A stretch of DNA of 64,000 nucleotides from Candidatus Thioglobus sp. MED-G25 (GCA_002456995.1 NTKC01000001.1:62001-126000); one strand, 5' to 3'; positions 17,510 to 28,128 are shown, numbered from the stretch's first letter. The notes: generated by a model not told the origin, from the letters alone. A program made the numbers and translations.

Positions 17510-19756
17510 TCATTCTCTAAGGCTCTTGAGCAGAGAGAGGAAACGGTTCGGGCCAAGGTAGCCGTAGAGGCGTTTTGCCAACAGTTCTTGACCTTGTGCG
17601 TCGAAAAACAGCAGCGCTGGGGGACCATATACGCCATAGCGTTGCTTGATGGTTTTACCAACTGGATCTGAGGGATCGGTGACGTCCAGTTTGAGCAAAC
17701 GGAATTGGGTCAGGTCTGTGCGTACCTGCGGATCGTTAAATGTTGTTTTTTCCATGCGCAGGCAATCAGTGCACCAGTCTGCATAAAAGTCCAGAATCAC
17801 AGATTGCTCATCTGAGCGGGCGTCAGATAGCAGCTGTTCAAATTCGGCCACGCTGGTCACCTTGTAAAATTGAGGTTGGCCTTTTACGGACATAGCGTCG
17901 TTCAATACGTCCTCGCTAAACAGCGCTAAGCTGACGGGCTGCAGGATATTACGACCACCGTTCAAGCCGCCGAACATTGCCAACATTCCCCAGATGATGC
18001 AAAGGGTACCCAAAGCATTCCAGGCGTAGCGCCACTTCAGCATAGGGGCCTGGCTTTTAACGAGATAGATGCCAAACATGATTAAGAGCACTGCCCACAA
18101 CAGTAAAACAGGTACAGCAGGGATGGTGCCAAGAAGATAAATGGCAACACCAATCAGCATCACACCAAACAGATGTTTCACTCGATCCATCCAGGCGCCA
18201 GTTCGCGGCAGTAAGATACCTGCACCGAAGCCGATGGCAATGAGAACCACGCCCATACCCAACGCCATAGAAAACATCAGCCCAGCACCCAGATAGGGGT
18301 CACCATGGAATATTGCGATGCTCAGTACAGAAATCAGCAGCGGTGACACACAAGCACCGACTACCAGTGCGGATACTGCACCAAGAAGAAAAATCATGCC
18401 AAACGAGCCGGCACTCAAACTGGTCGTACGCGCGGTCAGAATTGACTGTACAAAGGCAGGCATTTGAATTTCATAGAGGCCAAACATAGACAATGCCATC
18501 AGTGTGAGGATGATACTGATCAAGCCAATTGCCCAAATGTTCTGAAAATAGGCTTGCAGTTGCTCTCCGGTCGCGCCTGCCACAGCACCGATTGCAGCAT
18601 AAGTCGCGGCCGTCCCCAGTACATAGGCCAATGAAATCGCCCCGCCCCGGAGGCGACTGGAAGTGCCGCCTTGACCGACGATGATGCTGGAAAGAATCGG
18701 AATTAAGGGCAGTACACACGGCGTAAAGGTTAGCAGTAACCCCGTGACGAAAGCGGCACCGAAAAAAGCAATGAGGTTGCGGGCTGATAATGCCTCATCA
18801 GCTTGGCCCTTAGTCTTGGTGTTCACGAAGCTGGGGAATTCAATCTTGCGGATTGTGTTCATGGGCGCATAGCAAATGCCCTTTTCGGCACAGCCCTGGA
18901 AATTGACGGACACGCTGAGCGTGTCAGCCATCGGATTATTTCTCTCAATGGGCACAATGATGCTACGGCTAATGAGGTAAACATCAACAGCACCAAAATA
19001 GGGGTCCTGTTTTACAGTGCCTGGCGGCAGGTCGAATGCGCGAACCTGTGCTTTACCTTGCACAACCTGAAAAGCGATTTTGTCACGATATAGGTAGTAT
19101 CCTGGTGCGATCTTGAAATGTGCTGCCAGAGCGTTTTCGCCAACGATCTCGATCTCCACCTGAAAAGCATCCTCGGGATCGAGAAATTTCTGGACATCAC
19201 CAGCGGTGGTGCCCAGCAATGTCTGCAATTCAGTCACGCTGCCACCAGTACTGGATGACTCCGAACTCGTCTTGACTGAACCAGAGCGCTGATCATTGCT
19301 TAATGACGACGTCGTGACGGGTACGACTATTTGGACACGTTGTGTAATCGGTGGATAACAAACGCCGACCGGTTTGTTACAGCCTTGACCTGCCGCGAAC
19401 AGGACCAATGGACCCCCGACAAAGTGATCTCTATCCAACGGCAGAGTGATGCGAACTGAATCTGTATAAGTCTCGACCTCGCCAAAATACTCATCGTGTT
19501 TGATGGTCCCGGCAGGATATCTGGCGTCACCTAAAACGGCTTGAACAGGTTCAGCTGTAAAGCCAAACTTACTGCGATACATGTAGTAACCCTCAGCGAT
19601 CGTCCATACGGCCTCGATCGTATTCGGGTTGACCACCGAGGCGTGGAACTTGAATGCTTCTTCAGCTGGAAGGAGATTGCTGTCCTGCTGGGCTACCCCA
19701 TTTAATGGGGATAGCATTACTGATAACAGCAGGAGCAGGGCGGTTATCGGTTTCAT
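17510..19756 (-). CDS. dsbD: Thiol:disulphide interchange protein DsbD with two N-terminal alpha domains
   Basis: Carries electrons from cytosolic thioredoxin across the inner membrane to periplasmic partners. From the ATG at 19756 it has a signal peptide (about 1-22) and then two DsbD-alpha domains in tandem. The first (about 28-145) ends with GCNKPVGVC, the second (about 193-305) with GCAEKGIC. The membrane part follows, with cysteines in LTFTPCVLP and VVGACVSPL. The C-terminal thioredoxin domain has the redox motif WCTDC. At 748 residues it is much longer than the 565 of E. coli DsbD, the extra being the doubled domain. The tlpA-like gene follows at once. Confidence 0.93.
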   Translation of the reverse strand: MKPITALLLLLSVMLSPLNGVAQQDSNLLPAEEAFKFHASVVNPNTIEAVWTIAEGYYMYRSKFGFTAEPVQAVLGDARYPAGTIKHDEYFGEVETYTDSVRITLPLDRDHFVGGPLVLFAAGQGCNKPVGVCYPPITQRVQIVVPVTTSSLSNDQRSGSVKTSSESSSTGGSVTELQTLLGTTAGDVQKFLDPEDAFQVEIEIVGENALAAHFKIAPGYYLYRDKIAFQVVQGKAQVRAFDLPPGTVKQDPYFGAVDVYLISRSIIVPIERNNPMADTLSVSVNFQGCAEKGICYAPMNTIRKIEFPSFVNTKTKGQADEALSARNLIAFFGAAFVTGLLLTFTPCVLPLIPILSSIIVGQGGTSSRLRGGAISLAYVLGTAATYAAIGAVAGATGEQLQAYFQNIWAIGLISIILTLMALSMFGLYEIQMPAFVQSILTARTTSLSAGSFGMIFLLGAVSALVVGACVSPLLISVLSIAIFHGDPYLGAGLMFSMALGMGVVLIAIGFGAGILLPRTGAWMDRVKHLFGVMLIGVAIYLLGTIPAVPVLLLWAVLLIMFGIYLVKSQAPMLKWRYAWNALGTLCIIWGMLAMFGGLNGGRNILQPVSLALFSEDVLNDAMSVKGQPQFYKVTSVAEFEQLLSDARSDEQSVILDFYADWCTDCLRMEKTTFNDPQVRTDLTQFRLLKLDVTDPSDPVGKTIKQRYGVYGPPALLFFDAQGQELLAKRLYGYLGPNRFLSLLKSLRE

Positions 19757-19975
19757 GAGCAAATCGAGACAATCGCGTTGAGTTATTACGCTGTACAAAT
19801 CATCTTGGAGCGGTAGACGTCGAGCATTGTTACCACCCGACTATGTATCTTGGGCTATTGTAGCGACCTAGACCAACGAGCGTCTGGGAATCGACTACAC
19901 TTAACGTCCACAATCGAATTAAGTTTTGTGCTGTTGAGTCAACCGTGCCACTTAGACCTTAACTAGACCTTAACA

Positions 19976-20407
19976 GTGCCCACTATTTTCCTGATTTTTC
20001 TCGCGGTTCCATTGGTTGAGATTTTTTTGTTGATCAAGATGGGGAACGTCATTGGGGCACCGTGGACCATCGCACTGGTTGTCCTCACGGCGCTGGTGGG
20101 TGCTTGGCTGGTCCGGCTGCAGGGCCTGTCTGCTCTGAACCGTGTTCGTCAAAGTGCAGCCCGCGGTGAGTTGCCGGCACTCGAATTGCTGGAGGGTTTA
20201 TTTCTTCTTGCTGCAGGCGCATTGTTACTCACACCGGGGTTTTTTACGGATATCGTGGGGTTTGCGTGCTTGACGCCGCCACTCCGACGGGCGCTAATCC
20301 GGTTGGCTGTCCGGCGGTTTGGTCCGATCCATCCGGGATCGACCTCCGTGAATTCCAGCCCAGGTAAATCCAGTATTGAAACCGATTATCACCGGCTGGA
20401 TGATTGA
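19976..20407 (+). CDS. fxsA: FxsA family membrane protein
   Basis: A polytopic inner-membrane protein of about 143 residues whose loss or gain affects exclusion of phage T7 in E. coli; its native role is unclear. The GTG start at 19976 gives MPTIFLIFLAVPLVEIFLLIKMG, the family N-terminus. Hydrophobic stretches at about 3-20, 28-45 and 72-92 and the PGFFTDIVGFACLTPP motif fit FxsA. It lies directly upstream of groES, as in E. coli and Pseudomonas, but the strong promoter and operator of groESL lie between them. Confidence 0.9.
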   Translation: MPTIFLIFLAVPLVEIFLLIKMGNVIGAPWTIALVVLTALVGAWLVRLQGLSALNRVRQSAARGELPALELLEGLFLLAAGALLLTPGFFTDIVGFACLTPPLRRALIRLAVRRFGPIHPGSTSVNSSPGKSSIETDYHRLDD

Positions 20408-20422
20408 GTGGCAATGGCCCAC

Positions 20423-20450
20423 TTGACAGGGAGCTGAAACCAGCTATCAT
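20423..20450 (+). promoter_or_regulatory. Sigma-70 promoter of groES-groEL
   Basis: TTGACA at 20423-20428 and TATCAT at 20445-20450 are separated by 16 bases. The predicted start site falls inside the operator that follows at once. No good heat-shock sigma-32 pair was seen here, so control seems to be through the repressor. Confidence 0.75.
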
Positions 20451-20476
20451 TAGCACTCAATAGAGGCGAGTGCTAG
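20450..20476 (+). promoter_or_regulatory. CIRCE operator (HrcA binding site)
   Basis: TTAGCACTC, nine bases, then GAGTGCTAG: this matches the CIRCE consensus TTAGCACTC-N9-GAGTGCTAA with one difference in the last base. It overlaps the end of the -10 box and the start of the groESL transcript, so HrcA bound here would block transcription and heat would release it. The hrcA gene itself is not in the window. Confidence 0.93.
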
Positions 20477-20534
20477 CTGTACCGCATACTCGCCCCTTTG
20501 TTGTCATCCATCAATACTTTAGGAGATTTAGGTA

Positions 20535-20825
20535 ATGAAGATTCGACCGCTTCACGACCGCGTCGTTGTGCGACGACTCGAAGAAGAGCGTACGAGCGCC
20601 GGCGGAATCGTGATTCCCGATAGTGCTGCGGAAAAACCGATGACGGGCGAAGTTTTGTCGACCGGCAACGGTAAGGTTCAGGAGAACGGCGAACGGCAGT
20701 CACTGGACGTCAAAGCAGGAGATAAGGTGCTTTTTGGCAAGTACTCCGGTACCGAGGTAAAAGTCGACGGTGAAGAAGTTTTAGTCATGCGTGAGGACGA
20801 CATAATGGGAGTTATCGAAGGTTAA
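20535..20825 (+). CDS. groS: Co-chaperonin GroES
   Basis: The 10-kDa lid of the GroEL chaperonin. The 96-residue protein has the N-terminal [18 protein letters not shown], the mobile loop with the [13 protein letters not shown] segment that binds GroEL, and the [17 protein letters not shown] core. An AGGAG ribosome site lies nine bases before the ATG. It is the first gene of the operon under CIRCE control, 63 bases before groEL. Confidence 0.98.
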   Translation: MKIRPLHDRVVVRRLEEERTSAGGIVIPDSAAEKPMTGEVLSTGNGKVQENGERQSLDVKAGDKVLFGKYSGTEVKVDGEEVLVMREDDIMGVIEG

Positions 20826-20876
20826 GCCTGTCGATCACTCGGACCGTTGAACATCAACACTGATTTATATCTATAA

Positions 20877-22538
<1,662 letters not shown>

Positions 22539-22567
22539 GCTGCCAGGCATAGCGCAAGTAGTATCCT

Positions 22568-22600
22568 GAGGGCCCCGATTATTCGGGGCCCTCTTTATTT
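22568..22600 (+). terminator. Rho-independent terminator of groES-groEL
   Basis: An 11-bp perfect stem (GAGGGCCCCGA against TCGGGGCCCTC) around a 4-base loop is followed by a T-rich tail (TTTATTTT). The position just past groEL and before a convergent gene fits. Confidence 0.9.
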
Positions 22601-22626
22601 TGGCGCACTTGATGCGGGCTTTCGTT

Positions 22627-23415
22627 CTAGACGATAGTAATCAGCGCATCGAGTACATCATTGGGCCGTTCCATCATCAGCGAGTGGCCCGTACCCTCAA
22701 GCAACTCGACACGCGCGCCCGTTATCACTTTGGCCAATTCTTTGCCAGCTCTGGCAGGTGTCATGATGTCACGGGTTCCCAAGATAAATAGGGTTGGACA
22801 CCGTACAGCCTCGGCGTTCACCACCCCGGTGTCATAGCAATTACAGGCTGCAAGGCCGGCATGAATGACATCGTTGTCTGAATTCTCAAGCAGTCGCAGG
22901 GTGCCGCCGACCATCCACATTCCGGGGTTCTCATTGCCACCGAGTTGAGCCGCTTTGCTGTAACCCCAATAGGTCAGCATGTCGATCGCAGCGTGGTCGT
23001 TTTGTGCAGAACTGCTCAGAAGGGACTTGTGGACCGCCATCGGTACAGCGGTACCGATAAGCGCCAACGAACGTGTGCGTTCCGGGTAGCGGGCTGCAAG
23101 GGAAAGCGTCACCAGCGAACCCATGCTGTGGCCAACCAAGGCGGCTTTTTCAATATTCGCCCCATCCATTGCAGCGACGACTTCATCAGCCATGTGTTCG
23201 ATAGTATCCGGTGGAGGTCCCTCGGAACGGCCATGGCCGGGTAGGTCAGTTGCCAACACGTTGTACTGATGCCGGGCAAAGAAACGCGCGGGGAGGACCC
23301 AGACAGTGTGATCCATACCGGTCCCGTGTACAAAGACGACCGATTCCTGTTCAGACTGATGGTCGCGGGCACCTGTATAGGCGAAAATATTTTTCTGGTT
23401 AGCATTGATATACAT
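22627..23415 (-). CDS. Alpha/beta-fold hydrolase
   Basis: A 262-residue alpha/beta hydrolase without a membrane signal. The nucleophile S97 is in the elbow GHSMGS, the oxyanion-hole region is VFVHGTGMDH, the acid is in FILGTRDIMTP and the histidine in EGTGHSLMMERP. These fit small-molecule esterases or C-C bond hydrolases, and the substrate cannot be read from the sequence. It lies 20 bases after metY on the same strand and may share its transcript, but no sulphur-specific feature is visible in it. It converges on groEL. Confidence 0.85.
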   Translation of the reverse strand: MYINANQKNIFAYTGARDHQSEQESVVFVHGTGMDHTVWVLPARFFARHQYNVLATDLPGHGRSEGPPPDTIEHMADEVVAAMDGANIEKAALVGHSMGSLVTLSLAARYPERTRSLALIGTAVPMAVHKSLLSSSAQNDHAAIDMLTYWGYSKAAQLGGNENPGMWMVGGTLRLLENSDNDVIHAGLAACNCYDTGVVNAEAVRCPTLFILGTRDIMTPARAGKELAKVITGARVELLEGTGHSLMMERPNDVLDALITIV

Positions 23416-23435
23416 GGTTAATCAGCCTCCTGTGC

Positions 23436-24731
23436 TCAGGCTTTTTGCGCAGCGCTTAAAGCGGTTTCTAGATCCTGCAGCAGATCCTGTGGGTCTTCCA
23501 GTCCCACAGACAGGCGAATCAGCCCTTCCGAGATGCCGGCCGCTTGAAGCGCCTGGGCATCCATCCGGTGGTGGGTCGTGCTGGCGGGGTGAATCACGAG
23601 TGATTTGGCATCACCCACATTGGCAAGATGTGATAGCAGCTCGACTTTTTCGATGAATCGCTGCCCTGCAGCCCGCCCGCCCTTGATACTGAAGCTGAAA
23701 ACGGCACCGCAACCACGCGGCAACATCCTTTGGGCCAATTCGTGATCCGGATGGTCGGGCAACTCCGGATAACTGACCCACTCCACAGCATCGTGCTGTG
23801 ACAGATACTTGACGATTTTCCGCGTGTTTTCAACATGTCGCTGCATACGAAGCGGCAGGGTTTCCATCCCTTGAAGCACCTGGAATGCCGTGGTCGGGCT
23901 CATACAGGCACCGAAGTCTCGCGCACCTTCTTTGCGGGCACGGGTGATAAACGCTGCGGGGCCAAATTCAACTGCGAAATTCATGTCGTGAAAGCCGGCA
24001 TAAGGTTCGGTCATTGTTGGGAACTTTCCCGAGGTCTCCCAGTCGAAAGTGCCACCGTCTACCAGCAGACCGCCAATGACGACACCGTGCCCACTTAAGA
24101 ATTTGGTGGCCGAGTGAAAAATAATGTCAGCGCCGAGGTCAAATGGACGGCACAAATACGGCGTGGTGAAGGTTGAATCAATCATGAGTGGCAGACCATG
24201 CTGGTGTGCAACCTCGGCCAGGACAGGAATATTCAGCACTTCCAGTCCAGGGTTACCGAGCGTCTCGCCAAATAAGACGCGGGTTTCCGGCCGTATAGCG
24301 GCTGCAAACGCATCCGGGTCGCGAGGGTCGACAAAAGTAGTTTCGATACCGAATCTGCGCAAAGTGTAGTCCAGCAAGTTGTGGGTGCCACCATAAATTG
24401 AACCTGAGGATACGATGTGTGAGCCCGCACTCATCAGAGTAGCAATAGCCAGATGGCATGCTGCTTGGCCGCTAGCCGTGGCAATCGCACCGACGCCACC
24501 CTCTAAAGCCGCTATTCTTTCTTCCAGAACTGCAGTGGTCGGATTGGTGATTCTGGAGTACACGTGTCCGGCACGTTCGACGTTAAAAAGTGCTGCTGCA
24601 TGATCGGCACTTTTGAAAACATAAGATGCTGTTTGGTAGATCGGTGTAGCACGAGCACCCGTTGTCGGGTCGGGTTGTTGTCCCGCATGCAGGGTCAGGG
24701 TGTCGAAACCGAACGTTTTCGGTGTAGTCAT
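23436..24731 (-). CDS. metY: O-acetylhomoserine sulfhydrylase
   Basis: PLP enzyme that makes homocysteine directly from O-acetylhomoserine and sulphide. The 431-residue protein begins with FDTLTLHAGQQPDPTTGARATPIYQT, characteristic of MetY. The PLP lysine is in FHSATKFLSGHG. The Cys/Met metabolism family block SRITNPTTAVLEERIAALEGG is present, and the length is greater than that of the shorter MetB/MetC/MetZ relatives, which supports the Y type. A GGAGA ribosome site precedes the ATG. This is direct sulphhydrylation, the alternative to transsulphuration. Confidence 0.92.
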   Translation of the reverse strand: MTTPKTFGFDTLTLHAGQQPDPTTGARATPIYQTASYVFKSADHAAALFNVERAGHVYSRITNPTTAVLEERIAALEGGVGAIATASGQAACHLAIATLMSAGSHIVSSGSIYGGTHNLLDYTLRRFGIETTFVDPRDPDAFAAAIRPETRVLFGETLGNPGLEVLNIPVLAEVAHQHGLPLMIDSTFTTPYLCRPFDLGADIIFHSATKFLSGHGVVIGGLLVDGGTFDWETSGKFPTMTEPYAGFHDMNFAVEFGPAAFITRARKEGARDFGACMSPTTAFQVLQGMETLPLRMQRHVENTRKIVKYLSQHDAVEWVSYPELPDHPDHELAQRMLPRGCGAVFSFSIKGGRAAGQRFIEKVELLSHLANVGDAKSLVIHPASTTHHRMDAQALQAAGISEGLIRLSVGLEDPQDLLQDLETALSAAQKA

Positions 24732-25073
24732 ATCGTTCTCCGAAACGGGTGTCTATGTAACATGGTTTAACTTTAACTGGTCACCTAAGAATAGGCATCG
24801 GCTTAAATGTCAATGTTTGCAACGTAGTGACTAGTCGATTGAATTAAACAGCAGATTGAGCGATCCGTCGAACGGATCTCTAGTCCAAGGCGTTTATTGA
24901 TTTTGAGACTCCAGGCAGTCTCCCAGACGCGCACTGACACAGGGTCGGCAGACGCATAGTTAGGGCAGGGAGTTTAAGCGGTAATAGTACTAGCGTTGCA
25001 AAATGGTCGTTCGAGGCACAATCATAAACTTAGCTTGCATTGAACCGTGTTCAATGGTGTTGCTGAAAACCGT
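24732..25073. other. Intergenic region between nrdJb and metY
   Basis: No gene is seen in these 342 bases. Three inverted repeats are: CATTGAAC-CGT-GTTCAATG (25038-25056), just past the nrdJb stop and possibly its terminator though without a T run; GATCCGT-CGA-ACGGATC (24862-24878); and GAGACT/AGTCTC (24905-24922). The metY leader (the 120 bases above 24731) has no recognisable SAM riboswitch. Confidence 0.4.
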
Positions 25074-25799
25074 TCAACCACATTTAGAGTCGCCACAGTT
25101 GAGACAGGTCATGCAGCCATCGAGAAGAAGCACAGCTTTAGTCTGGCATATCTTGCACAGTCTGGCTTCGGCGGGAAATCCAGTGGTCGAACTGTTCTCA
25201 GAGCCAGACTGATTTCTGGTTTCATATTCCTGGCGTTTGTCATCGACCAGTTTTTGTTGATGATCGTCGAGATCATCTTCTAGGATCATGCCGATTATTT
25301 TCATGTGTGCTTCGATCGCATCTCCTATCTCAGCAACCAGTGATGGCGTGTACTTTCCACCTCGTTTGAAATAGCCGCCTTGAGGATCGAATACACTGCG
25401 TAGTTCTTCGACTAGAAAAGTGGCATCGCCGCCCTTGCGAAAAACAGCCGAGATGATTCGAGTCAGAGCAACGATCCACTGAAAATGGTCCATGTTCTTA
25501 GAGTTGATAAAGATCTCGAATGGGCGGCGTTTTTCGTAAGGTGTTTCAGGATTTAGTACGATGTCATTGATGGTGACGTAAAGTGCATGCTCTGACAGTG
25601 GGGTCTTGATTTTGTAGGTGCTTCCGATCAGCATTTCCGGCCGTTCGAGCTTCTCATGCATCTGAATGACGTTGGAAGCAGAACCCTCAGCGCCCGCGAT
25701 TACCTCGTTTTCCGGTGCCATCACAGTGGTCTTCGGCGGGTCACCCTCAGCTTTGATTACCTCGAAGTCGGCGATGGGGTTGTCGATCTTAATAACCAT
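25074..25799 (-). CDS. nrdJb: Ribonucleotide reductase class II, C-terminal subunit (NrdJb type)
   Basis: A 241-residue protein matching the separately encoded C-terminal part of split class II reductases, as in Pseudomonas. It has no catalytic core of its own. The N-terminal two-thirds resemble the TSCPD-type domain, and the end carries a cysteine cluster (LCKICQTK ... GCMTCLNCGDSKCG) that looks like a zinc ribbon and redox tail for re-reducing the active site. It follows nrdJa by eight bases, with GGGTGG as ribosome site. The split is normal for several gammaproteobacterial groups. Confidence 0.88.
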   Translation of the reverse strand: MVIKIDNPIADFEVIKAEGDPPKTTVMAPENEVIAGAEGSASNVIQMHEKLERPEMLIGSTYKIKTPLSEHALYVTINDIVLNPETPYEKRRPFEIFINSKNMDHFQWIVALTRIISAVFRKGGDATFLVEELRSVFDPQGGYFKRGGKYTPSLVAEIGDAIEAHMKIIGMILEDDLDDHQQKLVDDKRQEYETRNQSGSENSSTTGFPAEARLCKICQTKAVLLLDGCMTCLNCGDSKCG

Positions 25800-25807
25800 T
25801 TTCCACC

Positions 25808-27928
25808 CTAAAATTTGCCGTAGTAACCTTCTTTTAGGGCATCAAACAGGTTGGCGGCCGTATGGGTTTCGCCATCATATTCAATTTCTTCGTTGCCCTT
25901 GGCGTCGACCATCTCTCCGTTTTCCAAGGTGAAGCGATAGGTGGTGTTTTCCAGGTCTTCTTCTTTGACCAGTACTCCCTGAAAGGCATCCGGGTTAAAC
26001 CGGAAGGTCGTGCAGCCTTTGAGGCCTTTTTCGTAGGCGTACATGTAGATATCTTCGAAATCCTCAAACGGGTAGTCCGTGGGCACGTTGGCAGTTTTGG
26101 AAATCGACGAATCAATCCATCTTTGCGCAGCAGCCTGTACGTCGACATGCTGTTTGGGGGTTATGGAATCGGCGCTGACGAAATAATCCGGTAGCACGTT
26201 GTTATCGTGGTTTGGCGTCGAAGCAGGGTTGACCAAGCGGCGATATTCCAATAACTCAAACGACAGGACATCGATTTTTTCTTTGGTTTTTCGACCTTCG
26301 CGTATGACGTTTCGGCTGTACAAATGGGCAAAAGACGGCTCAATGCCGTTGCTCGCATTATTCGCCAGGGACAAACTAATGGTGCCAGTAGGCGCGATAG
26401 AAGTGTGGTGACTGTAGCGTGCGCCGTGTTCAGCAATCTTATCGGTGAGTTCATCAGGAAACTGTTGCATGTAACGACTGTATTTTGCCATCAAGATAGA
26501 CCCTCTAACACGGTCACCACTTTGATAACCATCAGCTTCCATTTCGGGTCGTTTGGCCAGCATTTCTTTATCGACCGTAAACTCGTCCTGCATAATCGGT
26601 GCGGGCCCCTTTTCTATAGCGAGTTCAACACCGGTCTGCCAACCGACCTCAGCCATTTCCCGTGAAACGCGTTCAGTGAAAGCCAGTGAATCTTCACTGC
26701 CATACTTCATCTGCATCATCACCAATACAGAGCCCAGTCCCAGAAAGCCCATTCCGTGACGCCGTTTATATTCGATCTCGTGTCCTTGCTGATCAAGAGG
26801 CAACCCGTGAATATCAACTACGTTGTCTAGCATGCGGGAGAATATACTGACGACGCGACGGAACTGTTCCCAATTAAAACGCGCACTCGCTGAAAACGGT
26901 TGTTCCACAAAGCGAGTTAGATTGATCGAGCCCAGCAAACAACTGCCATAAGGCGGCAAAGGTTGCTCGCCACACGGATTGGTCGCTCGGATCTCTTCAC
27001 AGAACCAGTTATTGTTCATCTCGTTGATTCGATCAATCAGAATAAATCCCGGTTCAGCGTAGTCGTAGGTTGAGGACATAATCAAGTTCCACAACCGGCG
27101 AGCTGGCAACGTGCGAAAAACTTTGCAGGCGACCTCGCCTTTATCGTTGGTGACGTAGCCCTCACGACAGGGCCAGTAGCGCCAAGTGATCTGGCTCTCA
27201 GCATCATCAATTTCCGTTGCCAGAGCAGGAAAAAGCAGTTCCCAGTCCGTATCATTTCGTACAGCTTGCATAAACTCATCGGTAACTAAACAGGATAGGT
27301 TGAACTGCCGAAGTCGGCCGTTTTCTCGCTTAGACTGAATAAAATCAACGATATCTGGGTGGGCGATGTCAAAAGTGCCCATTTGTGCGCCTCGACGACC
27401 ACCGGCAGAAGAGACCGTGAAACACATGGCGTCAAAAATATCCATAAAAGATAACGGTCCGGAGGTGTAAGCACCTGCGCCGCTCACAAAAGCGCCCTTT
27501 GGCCGCAACGTGGAGAACTCATAGCCAATGCCACAACCGGCTTTCAGTGTCAGACCGGCATCATGAACTTCAGTCAGTATGCCTTTCATTGAATCAGGGA
27601 TAGTGCCGGACACGGTACAGTTGATCGTACTGGTCGCTGGTTTGTGTTCCCGAGCACCCGCATTAGAAATGATCCGGCCCGCCGGGATGGCGCCGTTTCT
27701 AAGTGCCCACAAAAATTCTGTATACCAGTGATCTTGTTTTTCGTTGGTCTGTTCAACCACGGCCAACGCGCTTGCGACCCGTTTGAAGGTGTCATCGATG
27801 GTGTGGTCAATTACTTGGCCGGACTTTGCTTTGAGCCGGTACTTCTTGTCCCAGATATCAATAGACGCAGGTTGTAACTCAACACTCGAGGCGTCGGTCT
27901 TGTGCTGTTCCAGTGATGCCTTTGTCAT
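25808..27928 (-). CDS. nrdJa: Adenosylcobalamin-dependent ribonucleotide reductase, catalytic subunit (NrdJa type)
   Basis: Reduces ribonucleoside diphosphates for DNA synthesis with a B12-derived radical, with or without oxygen. In 706 residues it has the first redox cysteine in STINCTVSGTI (about residue 104), AGCGIGYEFSTLRP (about 130) and the active-site motif NPCGEQPLPPYGSCLLGSINL (about 317-337). SIAPTGTISL is near residue 510. The end ETYRFTL... lacks the C-terminal cysteine pair, which is supplied by NrdJb. It has its own promoter with paired NrdR boxes. The organism must obtain or make cobalamin. Confidence 0.94.
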   Translation of the reverse strand: MTKASLEQHKTDASSVELQPASIDIWDKKYRLKAKSGQVIDHTIDDTFKRVASALAVVEQTNEKQDHWYTEFLWALRNGAIPAGRIISNAGAREHKPATSTINCTVSGTIPDSMKGILTEVHDAGLTLKAGCGIGYEFSTLRPKGAFVSGAGAYTSGPLSFMDIFDAMCFTVSSAGGRRGAQMGTFDIAHPDIVDFIQSKRENGRLRQFNLSCLVTDEFMQAVRNDTDWELLFPALATEIDDAESQITWRYWPCREGYVTNDKGEVACKVFRTLPARRLWNLIMSSTYDYAEPGFILIDRINEMNNNWFCEEIRATNPCGEQPLPPYGSCLLGSINLTRFVEQPFSASARFNWEQFRRVVSIFSRMLDNVVDIHGLPLDQQGHEIEYKRRHGMGFLGLGSVLVMMQMKYGSEDSLAFTERVSREMAEVGWQTGVELAIEKGPAPIMQDEFTVDKEMLAKRPEMEADGYQSGDRVRGSILMAKYSRYMQQFPDELTDKIAEHGARYSHHTSIAPTGTISLSLANNASNGIEPSFAHLYSRNVIREGRKTKEKIDVLSFELLEYRRLVNPASTPNHDNNVLPDYFVSADSITPKQHVDVQAAAQRWIDSSISKTANVPTDYPFEDFEDIYMYAYEKGLKGCTTFRFNPDAFQGVLVKEEDLENTTYRFTLENGEMVDAKGNEEIEYDGETHTAANLFDALKEGYYGKF

Positions 27929-28061
27929 TTGTTGTTATTCCTTAGGGGGAGGTAAAAGACCCCACAGGCTGCACCCTCAAAGCTAAAGGGGAGCCCGTTA
28001 ATCTGCCGCTGCTATTTACGAATCTAAAAACGCCACTTTGTTTGGGTAGGTCTGGACAATA
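27929..28061 (-). other. Leader of nrdJa with possible hairpin
   Basis: The transcribed leader should be about 150 bases. It is purine/pyrimidine-tract rich, with GGGG...CCCC blocks that can pair around a loop (GGGGTC and ACCTCCCC segments, 27938-27965) just before the AAGGA ribosome site. I saw no B12-box, so a cobalamin riboswitch is not supported. A class of leader RNAs named the nrdJ motif has been described upstream of nrdJ genes; whether this is one needs a covariance search. Confidence 0.4.
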
Positions 28062-28117
28062 ACACTATATGTTGTGGCATCGAACAGAGCATACGCCCAA
28101 CATATTGGGTCGGTCAA
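28062..28117 (-). promoter_or_regulatory. nrdJ promoter with two NrdR boxes
   Basis: On the minus strand TTGACC (28117-28112), 18 bases, TATGCT (28093-28088) make a good promoter. One NrdR-like box (CCCAACATATTGGG core, 28110-28095) lies between -35 and -10. A second (CCACAACATATAGTGT, 28077-28062) lies downstream. The two share AACATAT and are 33 bases apart centre to centre, close to the usual three helical turns. This is the arrangement expected for repression by NrdR. Confidence 0.8.
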
Positions 28118-28128
28118 CTTTTTTCACG

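Noticed and set aside
20411..20470. Sigma-32 heat-shock promoter for groES
   Set aside because: The CCCCAT-type -10 element is missing at a suitable distance; a sigma-70 promoter with CIRCE explains the region.
24732..24850. SAM riboswitch before metY
   Set aside because: Looked for the conserved cores of SAM-I and SAM-II types and saw neither.
27929..28061. Cobalamin riboswitch before nrdJa
   Set aside because: Expected because the enzyme uses B12, but no B12-box or conserved core was found.
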